From assembly GCF_000764305.2 (NCBI RefSeq), contig NW_025941543.1, forward strand, positions 1 through 64,000: 64,000 nucleotides of DNA, given 5' to 3'. A model generated the notes under the pieces. That model was not told where the DNA came from and searched no databases. It saw only the letters and a list, made by a program, of their open reading frames with translations. The position numbers and the translations under genes were made by a program. Position 1 is the stretch's first letter, and every line of letters starts with the position of its first letter. Shown here one piece after another: positions 1 to 11,285 of this stretch. The DNA comes from Hyalella azteca. Its lineage: Eukaryota > Arthropoda > Malacostraca > Amphipoda > Hyalellidae.

Positions 1-984
1 AAAAATTCGGCGCAGCGTTGAAATTTCACTTCGAAGCGGACTTATATACGCGGTCAAACCTAGAGTATCCTGAATACGGATGCGTTATATCCTTTTCAGC
101 TTATTTTTTCACAGATAAATTTTGTGTATGTCAATATTAGAGTTTTCATTGTTTACGTAGTATGAATTCATTATAAAATGATCTTATCGTCGCAAAACAA
201 AAACAAAAAGTTTCAAGGAGGTACATACTTCAAATTCCAAGCACACTCACTAAAGTAAATAGTTGATTTATAGAATTTTTAACATATTAGTACTCTTGAA
301 CTGGGTAGCATAATATGCGTTTAAAAATTACTTTTTAGAGACAACACTTCTAAAAAATACAGTGTCTCCTAAGTTACACATCTACAATGAATTTCTAATT
401 TTATTTCCATATATTAATAAAAATTAATCTTTAATTTTTTAATATTAATATATGAAAAAAAAAATTTTTTAATTATTTATTCTGTCAATTGATTCATGCC
501 TTGTCTTCAACTTTGCAAGTGTGCAAAATTTCAGATCGATTGGACAGGTAGAATGTGTTAAAAATCGATTACAAGATTTGTAGCAGACAGACAAGCAAAC
601 AAACAAACAAACAGACAAGAAGATGTGAAGTTAATGATTAGTGTTGTAATAACAATGTGACTTAAATTTTTGAAATAATACAAAAATACAAATGAACATT
701 TAATGAATAACATTTTTAAAATATCTGGTAACGTAAACAGTCTATTAAAAATAAAAGTAACAAGGTTATAACAACTACACAGTTGCCAAACTATACTAGT
801 CATTCTCTTCTGACAAATTCCACAGAAAAAAGTTCTAGACAATTAGCAATACAACAGAAGAACAGGGGAAAACGATTGTCATCAATATGTTTTTGATCCT
901 AAACTCAAATTTACAAATTCGAACTCATTTTAAGAACAGGAATATTCAAGTAATTTTGATTATGCAGCATTTGCTCATAACATA
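1..984. other. No gene seen; possible old retroelement tail
   Basis: AT-rich sequence. Around 515-620, AAATTTCAGATCGATTGG followed by (CAAA)n and CAGACAAG resembles the 3' end of an RTE-like retroelement; 12895-12980 shows a similar AATTTCAGATC plus (CAAA)n pattern. Nothing else recognised. Confidence 0.4.
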
Positions 985-1111
985 ATATAACATATTGATC
1001 TCGGCGCTGAAGTGTAGGCCCGATGTGGCCTGTCGCCGATTCTTTTCCTTTTAAATCGTGTCCTTTGACCGAAATTTTTCATGACTGACGAAAGTTTAAG
1101 TTAGCTACTAG

Positions 1112-2195
1112 ACTTCCACCGGGTTCGATATGGTGCTAGGCAATTCAAATCTGAACACATAATTTTCCATAGCTTTATCTAGTCTGTTCTTGAACGCGTT
1201 CATACTTGGAGCGCCAACGATGTCATCGGGGAGGCTGTTCCACATGTCGGTGATTCGAAGCGAGAAGAAATTTTGTCGCGTGGAGAAGTTGCAGCGCAGT
1301 TTTTTTAGTTTATAGCCGTGTCCCCTGGTGTTGGTTCTTGTTTCAAATTTAGTAATCCTTCGGGGACCTTGTATAAACCATGAGTATACTTGTATACTTC
1401 AATGAGGTCCCCACGCAGACGTCGATAACTGAGGCTTGGAAGCTTCATAATCTTCAATCTTTCTTCATATGACTTGCCCTTCAAGCCTGGAATTATCCTC
1501 GTTGCACGTCTTTGAACATTCTCTTTAAATTTCTGTCCTTTTCAAATTTCGGTGACCACACACCGTTTCCAAACTCTAGATTCGGGCGCACGACAGCAAC
1601 AAACAACTGCTTCATCGCTTCTGCATCTAGGAACTCGTATGAGAGTCTGATTAGTCCAAGAAGTTTGTTGGATGTGTTAGCTTGCGTTTCCACATGCTTA
1701 GAAAATTTCAGCTCCTTGTCGACATAAACTCCGAGATCTTTTTCCACACTAGACTTTTCAATCATTACTCTCTCGTTGCAACCATGTCTTCTCATACTGT
1801 AATCTTGCTGTTCATTGTTCTTCCCGAGGTGGAGTACTTTACTCTTGTCAGCATTAAACCGCAGCTGCCACGTATCAGCCCAGTTAACTAAACTGTCAAG
1901 ATCATCTTGTAATTGCGCTTTATTTGACGCATCCTTCACTGTATTATAAACTTTTGTGTCGTCGGCATACATGGAGCACACGCTGGAGACATACATGGAG
2001 CACACGCTTACAGTGCATACATGGAGCACACGCTTCTGGCAAATCGTTTATAAAAGCAACGAACAAAATAGGCCCAAGAACGCTTCCTTGTGGCACGCCA
2101 CTGCGCACTGATGCCCATTCTGGCACGGTTCCGTTAATACTGACACGTTGTCGTCTACATACTAGAAAATCTCTGATCCATTGGAGGGGTCGCCT
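1112..2195 (-). pseudogene. LINE reverse transcriptase palm, thumb and C-terminus
   Basis: Holds [28 protein letters not shown], the YADD active site at about 1972, the thumb (LGVYVDKELKFSKHV) and the C-terminal WNSLPDDI motif. It reads through three frames, with breaks near 2030, 1490 and 1290. Confidence 0.8.
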
Positions 2196-2589
2196 GCCGA
2201 AGACCACCACTACCCTGGATGTAATGGACCATCATGATTCCTGCCTTCCGGAACGTAGCCTTCAACACTCCAAGCCGTCCGTATCTAGGCCATGGGTCGA
2301 ACCAGCCCTCGGTCGAACGGCCACTTGTCGAAGGACGATAAATTTTGGAACAGAACTATGTTATCTGAAACCTAACCTCAGATGCGGTGAACGTAAAATT
2401 ACGTAATTTAACGATGCCCGGAAGTCAGATTCGATCCACGACCTGGTGGTGCACGGCAGGTGGTGGTCAAGGCCGGAAGAGGACAAAGCCGAGTGGTACA
2501 CGGCTGATTGGTGTTGGTCCGGAGAGATCCAAGGCGTTCGATTCAGGGCTTATTGATGCACAAAATTGGTGGTGCACGGCTGCGCTCCC

Positions 2590-3360
2590 CATTGGGAGTA
2601 CGTTTCCCTCAATTCCCAAAGACTTCACTTTACGCAACAGCCGCTCATGCGGAACACTGTCAAATGCTTTGGCAAAATCGAGGTACAATGCATCCACTGG
2701 CTCCCTTTCGTCCAGCAGGCGAGTCCAATCGTCCAACGTAGATAATAAGTTAGTGGTGCAGGATCTACCGGCGATAAAACCATGTTGACAATCTGATATG
2801 GGATGGTGAGCAGTCAAGTAATCGATAATCCTATTCCTCACAACAGATTCCATTAGCTCACAAACAACACTTGTCAGACTGACAGGGCGATAGTTGCCGG
2901 GGCTGTTTTTGTCACCTTTTTTTGAACAATGGTGTTGCTTGAGCTTCTTTCCAGTCGTACGGCAAAGTTCCTTCATTCAAGGTTTTTTGAAAGAATACTG
3001 TCAGTGGGCCGGCCAGAACGGTTGCTAATTCTTTGAGCAATCTGGGATGGAAGGGCGCTTGAGAACCTCTTCTTCGTGTATTTCAAAACATGTTAACTTC
3101 GAGCCGAATGGGCGCTCCTCAATATCTGGAATACTGTTCAAGTCCTCATCTGTGAACACACCGCTGAAGAACTGATTAAGAACGTTAGCCTTTCCCTCAT
3201 CAGAGGAAATCTTTCGTTGGTCTACTTTCAAATCAGATATACCGTCCTTTGACTTACACTTCGAACTAGCGTACAAAAAGAAGGCTTTCGGATTATTTTT
3301 TTCATTTTTAGCAATATTTTTTTCGAAGTTTTTCACTGCAGTACGACAAACTTTTTTAGC
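2590..3360 (-). pseudogene. LINE reverse transcriptase, N-terminal part
   Basis: Two overlapping frames (3025-3336 and 2467-2976) encode the fingers region and RT motifs up to FAKAFDSVPHERLL. The frame shifts around 2980-3025 and an insert then interrupts it at about 2590. Confidence 0.8.
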
Positions 3361-3376
3361 TGGATTTCGAGCTCTG

Positions 3377-3520
3377 AGCCTATACTTTCAAAAAAAGTTA
3401 AGAGATCGTAAGTTCATCAGCCAATCATTGACGGCCTTTCAAGCAAAATCCTCCAATCATAGACAAGAAAATAGAGCGTAAGTGCTTACGTTCACTTAGC
3501 GAGATTTGAAAGTACGGCCC
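3377..3520 (-). mobile_element. 144-bp MITE, copy A, inserted in the LINE
   Basis: Terminal inverted repeats GGGCC(A/G)TACTTTCAAA / matching end, flanked by 3-bp target duplications CTG (3374-3376 and 3521-3523). It has the same length as copies at 27706 and 29328. It interrupts the LINE between the endonuclease and RT. A decayed LINE fragment at 57230-57435 shows the uninterrupted site. Confidence 0.88.
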
Positions 3521-4152
3521 CTGGCATACAGGTTATAATCAGACTCGCTGCGAGTTCGTAAATAACGTTTGTAGGCTTCTTTCTTGGTCTTTAGCTGAGT
3601 CTTAACTGCATTGTTCATCCACTGGGACTTTTTGACTCCTCCAAGCGTAACCTTGGGTACACAGGCATCAACTGCAGACATAACTGTGTCTTTGAGAAAC
3701 GACCATGAATCAGCCACACTCATGTCCTTAATACAGTCCGAAATATTCGCCGCATTCACCGTTTCACGGAGTTTATCATAGTCGCCGTTCGCAAAGTTCA
3801 AACGTTCACGCTTCCGAAGCGTCTTTTCTGCACAACACTTAATATTGAAAAACAATGATTGGTGGTGGCTTTTACCCAACGGAGCCTCGTCGCGAAGCTC
3901 ATCTATCATTGATTTTTTACTAGTAAACACAAGATCTAGAATATTTGGGGTCTGTTTACCCCTAAAATGGGCTGGCTTGGTGATGTTCTGGATTAAAAAT
4001 GAGTCTCGCACAGACTCCAAGAACAAGGATACTGGGTGATTCCCATCTCTTGGAGAAGATTCATCTGCCCAGTCTATTTCTGGATGGTTAAAGTCACCAA
4101 CGATCAACGTATAGCTGCAACAGTCTACAACAAATGTTGTGTCATCCATCAC
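3496..4152 (-). pseudogene. LINE endonuclease domain fragment
   Basis: A 218-residue frame with GDFN and DLVFTS motifs typical of the APE-type endonuclease of CR1/L2 elements. It ends where the MITE begins, so its last residues (GRTFKSR) come from the MITE. Confidence 0.85.
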
Positions 4153-4581
4153 TCGGTCCTTCGCATCAGATGCGTTACTTTCAGGAATCCCAATCCAGAC
4201 CAGGTTGGCTTTCCTACGTTCTCTATCAAGTAATTCACGTGAGCTTTCACTAGCGACTTCAGATAAATCAGCTGTCTTGTTCTATACTTCCATTTATTCC
4301 GTATTCTTTCATGGAAGAATACGTATAACTAACTTGAGCTTGCAACGGTCAGATAAGTTATTCAATGGATGAAATATTGTTATGAGTCGACTGAACAGAT
4401 CAAAAGTTGGAGATCGACCGGACTTTACTGAATATTTTAGAAGCGAATGGAATACTTTCAATTTAAATCTTGCCTCTGATATTTTATAAAGTAACGCAAA
4501 TTGTTCACAATATCAGGAGGTCAACTATGTCCCCTTGGCTCGCATATGTCATGTCTTTACTGGATGCTATGAGCAATCCTG

Positions 4582-7500
4582 TCAATCTGCAAAGTTTAGT
4601 GCTTCCGCAGCTTCCCGAAATAACGTGTCCTGCTGAGAGTTAAGAATCCTTGTAACTGGAGCGTGCACATTTTGGTAGTGTGCAGTTACTGGAAGTTTGT
4701 TCGGCAAGTTATATGATACTCTTGGATATCTTCCAAGTGAAGCTCCTTGCCACAGAAGTTCTTTGCTACTGTCAAAACTGTGTTCATGGATCTGGCCAAA
4801 AACTGTAGAAGCTCCTGGATAGTGACTCGATTCTACGTGTGGTCCTCCATCGAGCAATTTCGTAGCTGCGTAACGAGAACTGGAATCGTGTTGGAGGTCT
4901 AATCCGAGAGTCGTTATCAATGGGGCTGCCTGGAGTCCCATAAGCAATGAGTTTCTGGCGGGTCCCTCTCTCCGCAGGTACGGAGAAAATTGGGGATTTA
5001 TACTTCGGTACTCGCGTGCCACATAAGGCTGTGAGTTCCAATACACATAGTCTCTGTTCGCTGTTGAAGCAGGAAAAATACCGTTATGGGTTATTTGAAG
5101 AAAATCCTGTGAACCAATATGAGAATATTGAGGTGTACTTAGTGTGACGGCAGTGCCACTGACAGTGTTTTCATCTCTTTTGCTATTTGAATTCGTATGC
5201 AACTTCGTTGCTCCGCTCGCCACTAACCTGCGTGCCAGGGGTTGCGACAAAGATTTGCCGGTACAAATCCTAGTCCCGTCTCTACAAGCTTTATCTCTGA
5301 AAAGTGTCTCCATAAAGCTATGATTATAATCGGAAGTTTCCTTTGGATTAACTGTAGCAGTGAAATCTATCTCAGTTGCCTTTGGCGAATCAGGCCAAAT
5401 TGAATGTACAGCAGGTTGTTCCTCCCATTTGGGTCTAACAATCTCGGAGGAACTGGCAATATTGGTAAAAATTTCGTGACTATTCGCTGACTCAACTGGA
5501 TGCATTGATGCTGCGGAGTTTTCGATGGATTTGAGTGACTTTTCGCATGGCTTCTCAGGTGAGCAAGAATAGTTACTGTCGTTATATTCAACATTTAGAT
5601 CGACGTCAGACGGAGAATTTGAATAATAAGCTCGGCTTTTTTCTGCATATTCTGTGAAAAGTTTAATTCCAATTTCAGTGTTTGGGTGCGGCAATTGTCT
5701 CAGGCTCAATTCTTCCTCTTCTGCGAGGTAATCGTCTGGACTTGCTAGCTTCAAGGAAGATGAGCTAAGCGATGTGAAGGGAGAGAAATCTTCGCTGATT
5801 TCTGTCTCAGAACTTGCTTCCTGAGAATCTGCACGATTTCCAGTTATTTCATCATTCTTTGTGTATTGTTGAACATGGTTTTCATTTTCTTTAAGATAAC
5901 CAGAGTCAAATTTAGTCTCTGGGATGTCCGTAATATCTGGAATAGATGCTAGCTCGTAGTCCTCGTACATGTGATCTTCTTTTCCTTGACCCAATCCATA
6001 TTGGTTTTCCGGATGCTCCACCGGCGCCACTTCTTCTAGCTGATGTAAAGATAAATTTTTATAACTCGTTATTTGGTGATCTGAATTATGGTTTTCAAAT
6101 ATATAATCATCGTCAAATTTATGAATCATATTCAATGTCTCCGAAGAATTAATTTGGGGTCGGACTCCATCCTCCATTTGCAAAGACTCGCTCCTGCTGA
6201 GTACCTGAGAGCTTTTGGCCTCTTCCATTTCATCGGACATAACAATTCTTGATGTGCCATCAAATTTCCCCTTTTCGACGTCATTGACGGTATTTTCTCG
6301 CAGTAATCCAGCGTACTTAGAGTGCCCTTCTTTTAATTTCAAGAACGATGTCATCGAATCGTTATTTTTTACAACAAAATGACCATCATAAACGGCACTA
6401 GAGTATTTGAAATCGTCACCATTTGCTCTGTTACGAGACGAAAAGGATTTTCCCTCACTTTTCAAAAACTGGCCTCCTGGGAATTTGTCTTTGTTTCCTG
6501 TGACAATATTGCTTATATTTACGTTTGTATTTGACACCGTTACATTTTCAGTCGCATCATAGACATCAGGGATGACCTTTGCAGCAATCTCATCGTAATT
6601 TTCGAAAAACTCTAGCCAATCTTGAATGCTTGCGGTTTCATTTTCGGGGGAAATGCTTAGTAACGTGTCGAGAATTTCCTCTTCTACAGATGATATTTTT
6701 TCGTGATTGGTGTTATTAACACTTGATTCGTTCAGTATAAGCTTAGACGGTTCAGGAGTAGGTCGTACGAACTCATCAGTCGTAGCTTCTGATGGCAATT
6801 CATTATCTGATGACGAAGCCTTTATACGTGTTTCCATGGAGTTCAGTTGCAAAACTTTTTCAGTACGTTCAGCATCTTTTCCCATGTTTTCAGTCGACTG
6901 CATATCTTTTGAAAGCGCTCTGAACAAATCAGTTAAGTTGTTGTCACTCCTGAGGCTGATGACAACATTCGTCTCGGGATTGATGATTGCGTGCACGTTT
7001 TCATATCGAATCGGTAACCCGTCTTCTGCATTCAAGGGCTTGACTTTCCTCCTCTGGAGAAAGACTCCTCCGCCATCAGCTCGTGGTATTTTAATAATCA
7101 AACCACTAGTATTATTGACGTATTCATCGACAATATCTGGGATGCCTGCTAGAGCTTTGCCATGGGGACTAACCTCGTAAATAGGAATACGACGAGGCTT
7201 GTAGGAGCGAGTAAAATTGCTTTTTATTGGTTGACTTAAAATCGGATTGTATTTCATGTACTGGATGCCAAGTGGCATGCGCTTGGATGGGCTCGGTGCG
7301 ATTCTGTACGTGAGTTTATACGTAGAATGTTTGTATTTGTTGTTAAACGAAGTATCAATTCGGTATGGCGAGAGGTTCTTGTCCTTGCTGGATGTTTGTG
7401 CCGAATTTATCACCCCGTTTGTAATTTCAGAAGGAAACATATTCCGCTGTAGGCTTTGCTGGATGCTCTCAAACTCTAGGTTAAAGCCTCTTTGCTCCTT

Positions 7501-9714
7501 CGTGTCACCTTTAGTATCATCTGCATCCCCATGTTGAAAAGAAAGATGTTTAGGTGACAATGATATGACATCAGCAAAACTATCATTGGTCTCGAATGTC
7601 AAAGATGGTTTGTTCTGAAGATGATGGAATCTACCGGTAGCCGTCGGTCCTTCGTTCTCACGTTTTTCAGCATCGGCGATGGCGAAAGAGAATTGATGAA
7701 GGCCAGCGTTTTGGGCTTCACTGGCCACGTTAGGTAACTCAAACACAACATTTGTATTACCTGTTGAGGGACGAGAAGGCCATGGGAGCGCATTGGCTGT
7801 ATCTTTAGTTTTCAAATTTGATGATGGAGCCCTATTGAAAAGTCTGGCTTTCGAAAGTTCAAATCCAAAATTATGCGGACCCTTTTCATCTTTATTTTCC
7901 GGCTCTAAAAATAACAGCGAGGTCATATTATTTTTCCCTGAAAAGGTACTTGCTGCCGAAGGTGTTTCCCGTGATGATGGCACGAAATTACTCGCTATTT
8001 CTAACGAGCCCTTTCTAATTTGCGACTCTTTCGTGTCAGGAAATTGTGTATAAATCTCCGAGATGAAAGGCTGATGCGTGGTCGCATGTTGTTCCGTGAC
8101 TTGGCTGCTATAGTCCAATGACGCAATTTTATGGGGAAAATTTTCATATGCGACCTCGCTTACAAAAGAACTATTCGGTAAATTCGAGTCTCTTGATCCT
8201 ATATTTATATTTATGGCGGGTTCGAATTCAGGGGAAAGAGTTGAGTCTACAGAATTAGGCCAAGTGTTTCCAAGCCCTGGCTCGAGAGTCTGGCCATCTC
8301 CCAAGGGCGGGTAGAACACAAATTGGTTCGATATTTGCGGTTCCAACGGTAACGGAACGAGGAAAGATGACGAGCGAGTTACACTTGGTCTTGTTGACGG
8401 CGTCGGGTATGCATCAGAATTGGCCTGCTGTGTAAGAACTGTTGATTGAATATTACCTTCAATTTTTCTTGGATTGACTCTAGCTTTTGGCCGGTTTTTC
8501 TGCCATATTCCTTCATTGTTCATGTTGTCATGTAGTCTGGCAGGCCACTGAGATGGTGCAGATGGTTCATTATCCGAAAACTTCTTCCTGACGTCCACAT
8601 TTCCTCGGACGGTTGCCTCATTTGGAAAATCTTTGGAATAATTTTTTTTATGAGGCTGGCGAGGCCAAACCTTTCCTAAACCCAAATTATTATTTGCGTC
8701 CGTCGATGAATGATCTTTTGATCTTTCCGTCTGAAAATTCTGTCTATTATGTATTGATTCAAGTGCTGAAATTGATTCATATTTGTTGAAGGTATGCCGA
8801 CGGAAATTGTTTCCATTACTGAACAGAGAATAATTTCGAGGCTCATTGGTATTCTGGTGAAGTCGATTATATTGGAATGGTTTTTTATTAGTCTCCGACA
8901 ACCACGGGTCACGATTTATGCTGGGCGTTCCTTCAGTTGGTGAATTTATTTCGTTGTTATCCTGTGTGTTTTTATTCGTTGACTGAAAACGTTGCGCGTC
9001 AAATGAATGGCCCCTCCGATAACTTTCATCCGTGAACGAATTCGGCCACCAAGTCGAAGCTCCCATGTTTGTAAAACCTACATTAGACTCAAGTTTCGAA
9101 TTTTTATTCATCGTTTCATTCCACTGCAATACCAACTGCAGCTGCCCCAACGATTGAGGGGGGCGTTGTGTACCAGGGACTGGACGTTGAAGAGTCACAC
9201 TTCCGAAAACTCGTTGTGTCGGCTGCCCCGTGTCCGGAGGGTTCCCTGGCTTCTCAGTTTTATGCAAATGAGACTTTTCGAGCAATTTCAACCTCTGTAG
9301 GAACTGTGCACTTGGGCCCACTACTGACGGCCCAGAGCCTGTCACATTTCTGCTCTGTTCAACAAAACTGACAAACGTATTCCGTCTTTCAGGAAACACT
9401 TGCTGTTGACTTTTCGGAATCTCAGTGCCAGAAGAAATACCATTTTCAAAATTGTTTATGTTATCCATAATATTGTACACGGCTTCACTGGACGGCAGAT
9501 GATTAACGTCTCTGCTGAAGCGTTTCTTCGGACGTCCGAACTTTTCTATTGCATGCGTTACGTAGGCACGGCCGGTGCCTTCCGGAACTGAAGAGAGATT
9601 CTCACTTCTTGAAATTCTTTCTGTGAAGCCGGAGTGGACGCTTGCCTTGTTTTCCAACCATCCCTCCATGCAACATTTAGAGGTGGCTGCTTGGGCAAAG
9701 GCAACGATGCAACT
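4582..9714 (-). CDS. Exon 2 of giant secreted protein gene (5.1-kb coding exon)
   Basis: A single uninterrupted frame of 1,711 codons including a TGA stop. The acceptor TTTCAG occupies 9715-9720. An AATAAA-type signal on the minus strand lies at about 4288-4293, next to the edge of the LINE at 4270. No repeat interrupts the exon, unlike most of the window, which suggests purifying selection. Confidence 0.85.
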   Translation of the reverse strand, partial: SCIVAFAQAATSKCCMEGWLENKASVHSGFTERISRSENLSSVPEGTGRAYVTHAIEKFGRPKKRFSRDVNHLPSSEAVYNIMDNINNFENGISSGTEIPKSQQQVFPERRNTFVSFVEQSRNVTGSGPSVVGPSAQFLQRLKLLEKSHLHKTEKPGNPPDTGQPTQRVFGSVTLQRPVPGTQRPPQSLGQLQLVLQWNETMNKNSKLESNVGFTNMGASTWWPNSFTDESYRRGHSFDAQRFQSTNKNTQDNNEINSPTEGTPSINRDPWLSETNKKPFQYNRLHQNTNEPRNYSLFSNGNNFRRHTFNKYESISALESIHNRQNFQTERSKDHSSTDANNNLGLGKVWPRQPHKKNYSKDFPNEATVRGNVDVRKKFSDNEPSAPSQWPARLHDNMNNEGIWQKNRPKARVNPRKIEGNIQSTVLTQQANSDAYPTPSTRPSVTRSSSFLVPLPLEPQISNQFVFYPPLGDGQTLEPGLGNTWPNSVDSTLSPEFEPAININIGSRDSNLPNSSFVSEVAYENFPHKIASLDYSSQVTEQHATTHQPFISEIYTQFPDTKESQIRKGSLEIASNFVPSSRETPSAASTFSGKNNMTSLLFLEPENKDEKGPHNFGFELSKARLFNRAPSSNLKTKDTANALPWPSRPSTGNTNVVFELPNVASEAQNAGLHQFSFAIADAEKRENEGPTATGRFHHLQNKPSLTFETNDSFADVISLSPKHLSFQHGDADDTKGDTKEQRGFNLEFESIQQSLQRNMFPSEITNGVINSAQTSSKDKNLSPYRIDTSFNNKYKHSTYKLTYRIAPSPSKRMPLGIQYMKYNPILSQPIKSNFTRSYKPRRIPIYEVSPHGKALAGIPDIVDEYVNNTSGLIIKIPRADGGGVFLQRRKVKPLNAEDGLPIRYENVHAIINPETNVVISLRSDNNLTDLFRALSKDMQSTENMGKDAERTEKVLQLNSMETRIKASSSDNELPSEATTDEFVRPTPEPSKLILNESSVNNTNHEKISSVEEEILDTLLSISPENETASIQDWLEFFENYDEIAAKVIPDVYDATENVTVSNTNVNISNIVTGNKDKFPGGQFLKSEGKSFSSRNRANGDDFKYSSAVYDGHFVVKNNDSMTSFLKLKEGHSKYAGLLRENTVNDVEKGKFDGTSRIVMSDEMEEAKSSQVLSRSESLQMEDGVRPQINSSETLNMIHKFDDDYIFENHNSDHQITSYKNLSLHQLEEVAPVEHPENQYGLGQGKEDHMYEDYELASIPDITDIPETKFDSGYLKENENHVQQYTKNDEITGNRADSQEASSETEISEDFSPFTSLSSSSLKLASPDDYLAEEEELSLRQLPHPNTEIGIKLFTEYAEKSRAYYSNSPSDVDLNVEYNDSNYSCSPEKPCEKSLKSIENSAASMHPVESANSHEIFTNIASSSEIVRPKWEEQPAVHSIWPDSPKATEIDFTATVNPKETSDYNHSFMETLFRDKACRDGTRICTGKSLSQPLARRLVASGATKLHTNSNSKRDENTVSGTAVTLSTPQYSHIGSQDFLQITHNGIFPASTANRDYVYWNSQPYVAREYRSINPQFSPYLRREGPARNSLLMGLQAAPLITTLGLDLQHDSSSRYAATKLLDGGPHVESSHYPGASTVFGQIHEHSFDSSKELLWQGASLGRYPRVSYNLPNKLPVTAHYQNVHAPVTRILNSQQDTLFREAAEALNFAD

Positions 9715-10402
9715 CTGAAAACGGAAATCAAAATAAAATTTCTCAAGATTTTCTTAGAGTGAATACATACTGGAACTAATTTGTGTCAAGGTGAGAGTAC
9801 GGTAGAATATTATGAGGAATGACCTGTGAAACACAAAATCGAGTCACTTTCAACCTTAACGTCCTAGTGAAATTGAAAGGAAAATCTGAGCGTTTTTCCA
9901 AATATATAAATAATTTGGGTAATTTTGTTACCTTGAATGGTCCTACTGAATAGCCATTATGCAATTCTATGTAATAAAAAAGCTTTCGGGTGCTCAGGGG
10001 AATTTTGTTGTCAAAACAAGGTAACGAATTCATGAACGGTATTCCTGAATAATTGTTATCATAAATATTAAAATAAAGTCAACAGTTTACCATATATATT
10101 AAACATTTTTTAACAGTTTACACTAAATATCAAGTACACCTTTACGACTGGGACATCTTAATTAGCCTGCACGACCGTGGCAGCGTCGTGCGCATGCCAC
10201 CAATCTAACACCTGCACGACCGTGGCAGCGTCGAGCGCATGCCACCAATCTAACACCTGCACGACCGTGGCAGCGTCGTGCGCATGCCACCAATCTAACT
10301 TAAACTTAAATTCACTTAAACCTAATCTAACTTAATTAAACTCACCGCAAGTACGACGGCAATGCAGCGAGGATTGCCGAGGAAACAGCCTAGCCAGGCC
10401 AT
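4582..10402 (-). CDS. Giant secreted low-complexity protein gene, two exons, unknown family
   Basis: Two exons (10346-10402 and 4582-9714) join in phase 0 and give about 1,729 residues. Exon 1 encodes 19 residues starting MAWLGCFLG and ends at a GTGAGT donor; exon 2 follows a TTTTCAG acceptor and continues with SCIVAFAQA. Together they make a classical signal peptide, with hydrophobic core CIAVVLASCIVAFA and likely cleavage after AQA near residue 28. The mature chain is rich in Ser, Asn, Pro and Glu, has few Cys, many N-glycosylation sequons, a basic site KKRFSRD near residues 82-88 that could be a proprotein-convertase site, and recurrent Trp-Pro dipeptides (WWPNS, VWPRQ, QWPAR, TWPNS, PWPSR, IWPDS). 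I see no membrane segment after the signal peptide and no known domain. I infer an extracellular or cuticle/matrix protein. The continuous 5.1-kb reading frame makes the coding call strong; the function is unknown. Confidence 0.82.
10166..10300 (+). repeat. 45-bp tandem repeat, three copies, in intron of giant secreted gene
   Basis: Units begin CCTGCACGACCGTGGCAGCG and are nearly identical (one substitution in the middle unit). They lie 46 bp downstream of the exon 1 donor on the minus strand. Confidence 0.9.
10346..10402 (-). CDS. Exon 1 of giant secreted protein gene (start codon, first half of signal peptide)
   Basis: This exon holds 57 nt, 19 codons, from ATG at 10402 to the GTGAGT donor just below 10346. 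It was chosen because its phase (0) matches exon 2 and the joined peptide forms a strong signal sequence. The Met at 9669 inside exon 2 would leave no signal peptide. Confidence 0.7.
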
Positions 10403-10779
10403 GCCACTGGTTCAATATTTAATTAGTTTGTGCTAAAAAATAATATATAGAGCTTTGATAATATAGTAACAATATCCTATACGGATTCCAACAAATTTAT
10501 ATACCATTCCATCATCGCCTAGATTTTATAATTACTAATATTGACTCTCATTCTGCAAAAAAAAAACAATAAAAACAGTAAATAAGTTTTTTACATGTAG
10601 CACAGTTTTCTTATAGCTATGTTGGGAAATAAACTAATTCAGCACTTAAAATAAATAAAATTATAACTCTGCAGTGCACAGGATATTAGGTATAATAACT
10701 TTGCAGTTTGCAAAATATCTAAGTAAACTGTACATGTGCAGTCTAGCTAATCTTGTCTTTATGTGTACAACAGATTAAA

Positions 10780-11285
10780 CTCAGCTGTGTTGTGTATACG
10801 GTATTTAACTGCACTGTGCAGTTAACACAGAGCTCTCATACATCGCAAACCCACTGCCACACAGCTGCAAAATATTATCTAGATCTGTAACAGGGCGCAC
10901 AGAGCTGTAAGACCACACAGAGCTGTGATACACGGCACAAACTGCAATACTGCACACAGAGCTTTAATACATTACGTAAGGCTGTGATACATCACACAGA
11001 GCTGTAATAGACCACACAGAGCGTTAATGAATTATCCAAAGATTTAACTTATTACGCAGAGGTTTAACACACCACACAGAGCTGCTCTACATCATACAGA
11101 GCTGACAGCCCTCATAGGTGGAAAGCGCAGAGCTATAATAGATCACACAGAGCTATAATACACCACACAGAGCTGTTCCCACGCAGAGCTGTTATACACA
11201 ACACAGAGCTGTTATACACCACACAGTGCTGCTATACACCACACAGAGCATACAACTCGGAAGTGCAGCGCGCAGAGCTGTCCAG
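10780..11285 (+). repeat. Imperfect CACACAGAGCTGT array
   Basis: About 20 diverged units of roughly 20 bp built on CACACAGAGCTGTNATAC. Upstream of the giant secreted gene. No coding potential. Confidence 0.8.

Larger units (their letters stand above)
985..4270 (-). mobile_element. CR1-group non-LTR retrotransposon (LINE), 5'-truncated and broken
   Basis: On the minus strand the order is endonuclease C-terminal half (3496-4152, with LIVGDFNHPEIDW), linker, reverse transcriptase ([57 protein letters not shown]), then the CR1-type C-terminal motif (FSLRITDMWNSLPDDIVGAP) ending near 1111. It is a dead copy: a 144-bp MITE splits it at 3377-3520, an unrelated insert occupies about 2195-2590, a 22-bp triplication sits at the YADD site, and single-base frameshifts occur near 1290 and 1490. 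The 5' part of the endonuclease and ORF1 are missing. The 3' tail ends near 985 in a short A/T-rich repeat. Confidence 0.9.

Noticed and set aside
10074..10100. Alternative first exon for the giant secreted gene (ATG directly before GTAAAC on the minus strand)
   Set aside because: Would give only a single Met before exon 2 and a weak signal peptide; the exon at 10346-10402 is much better.
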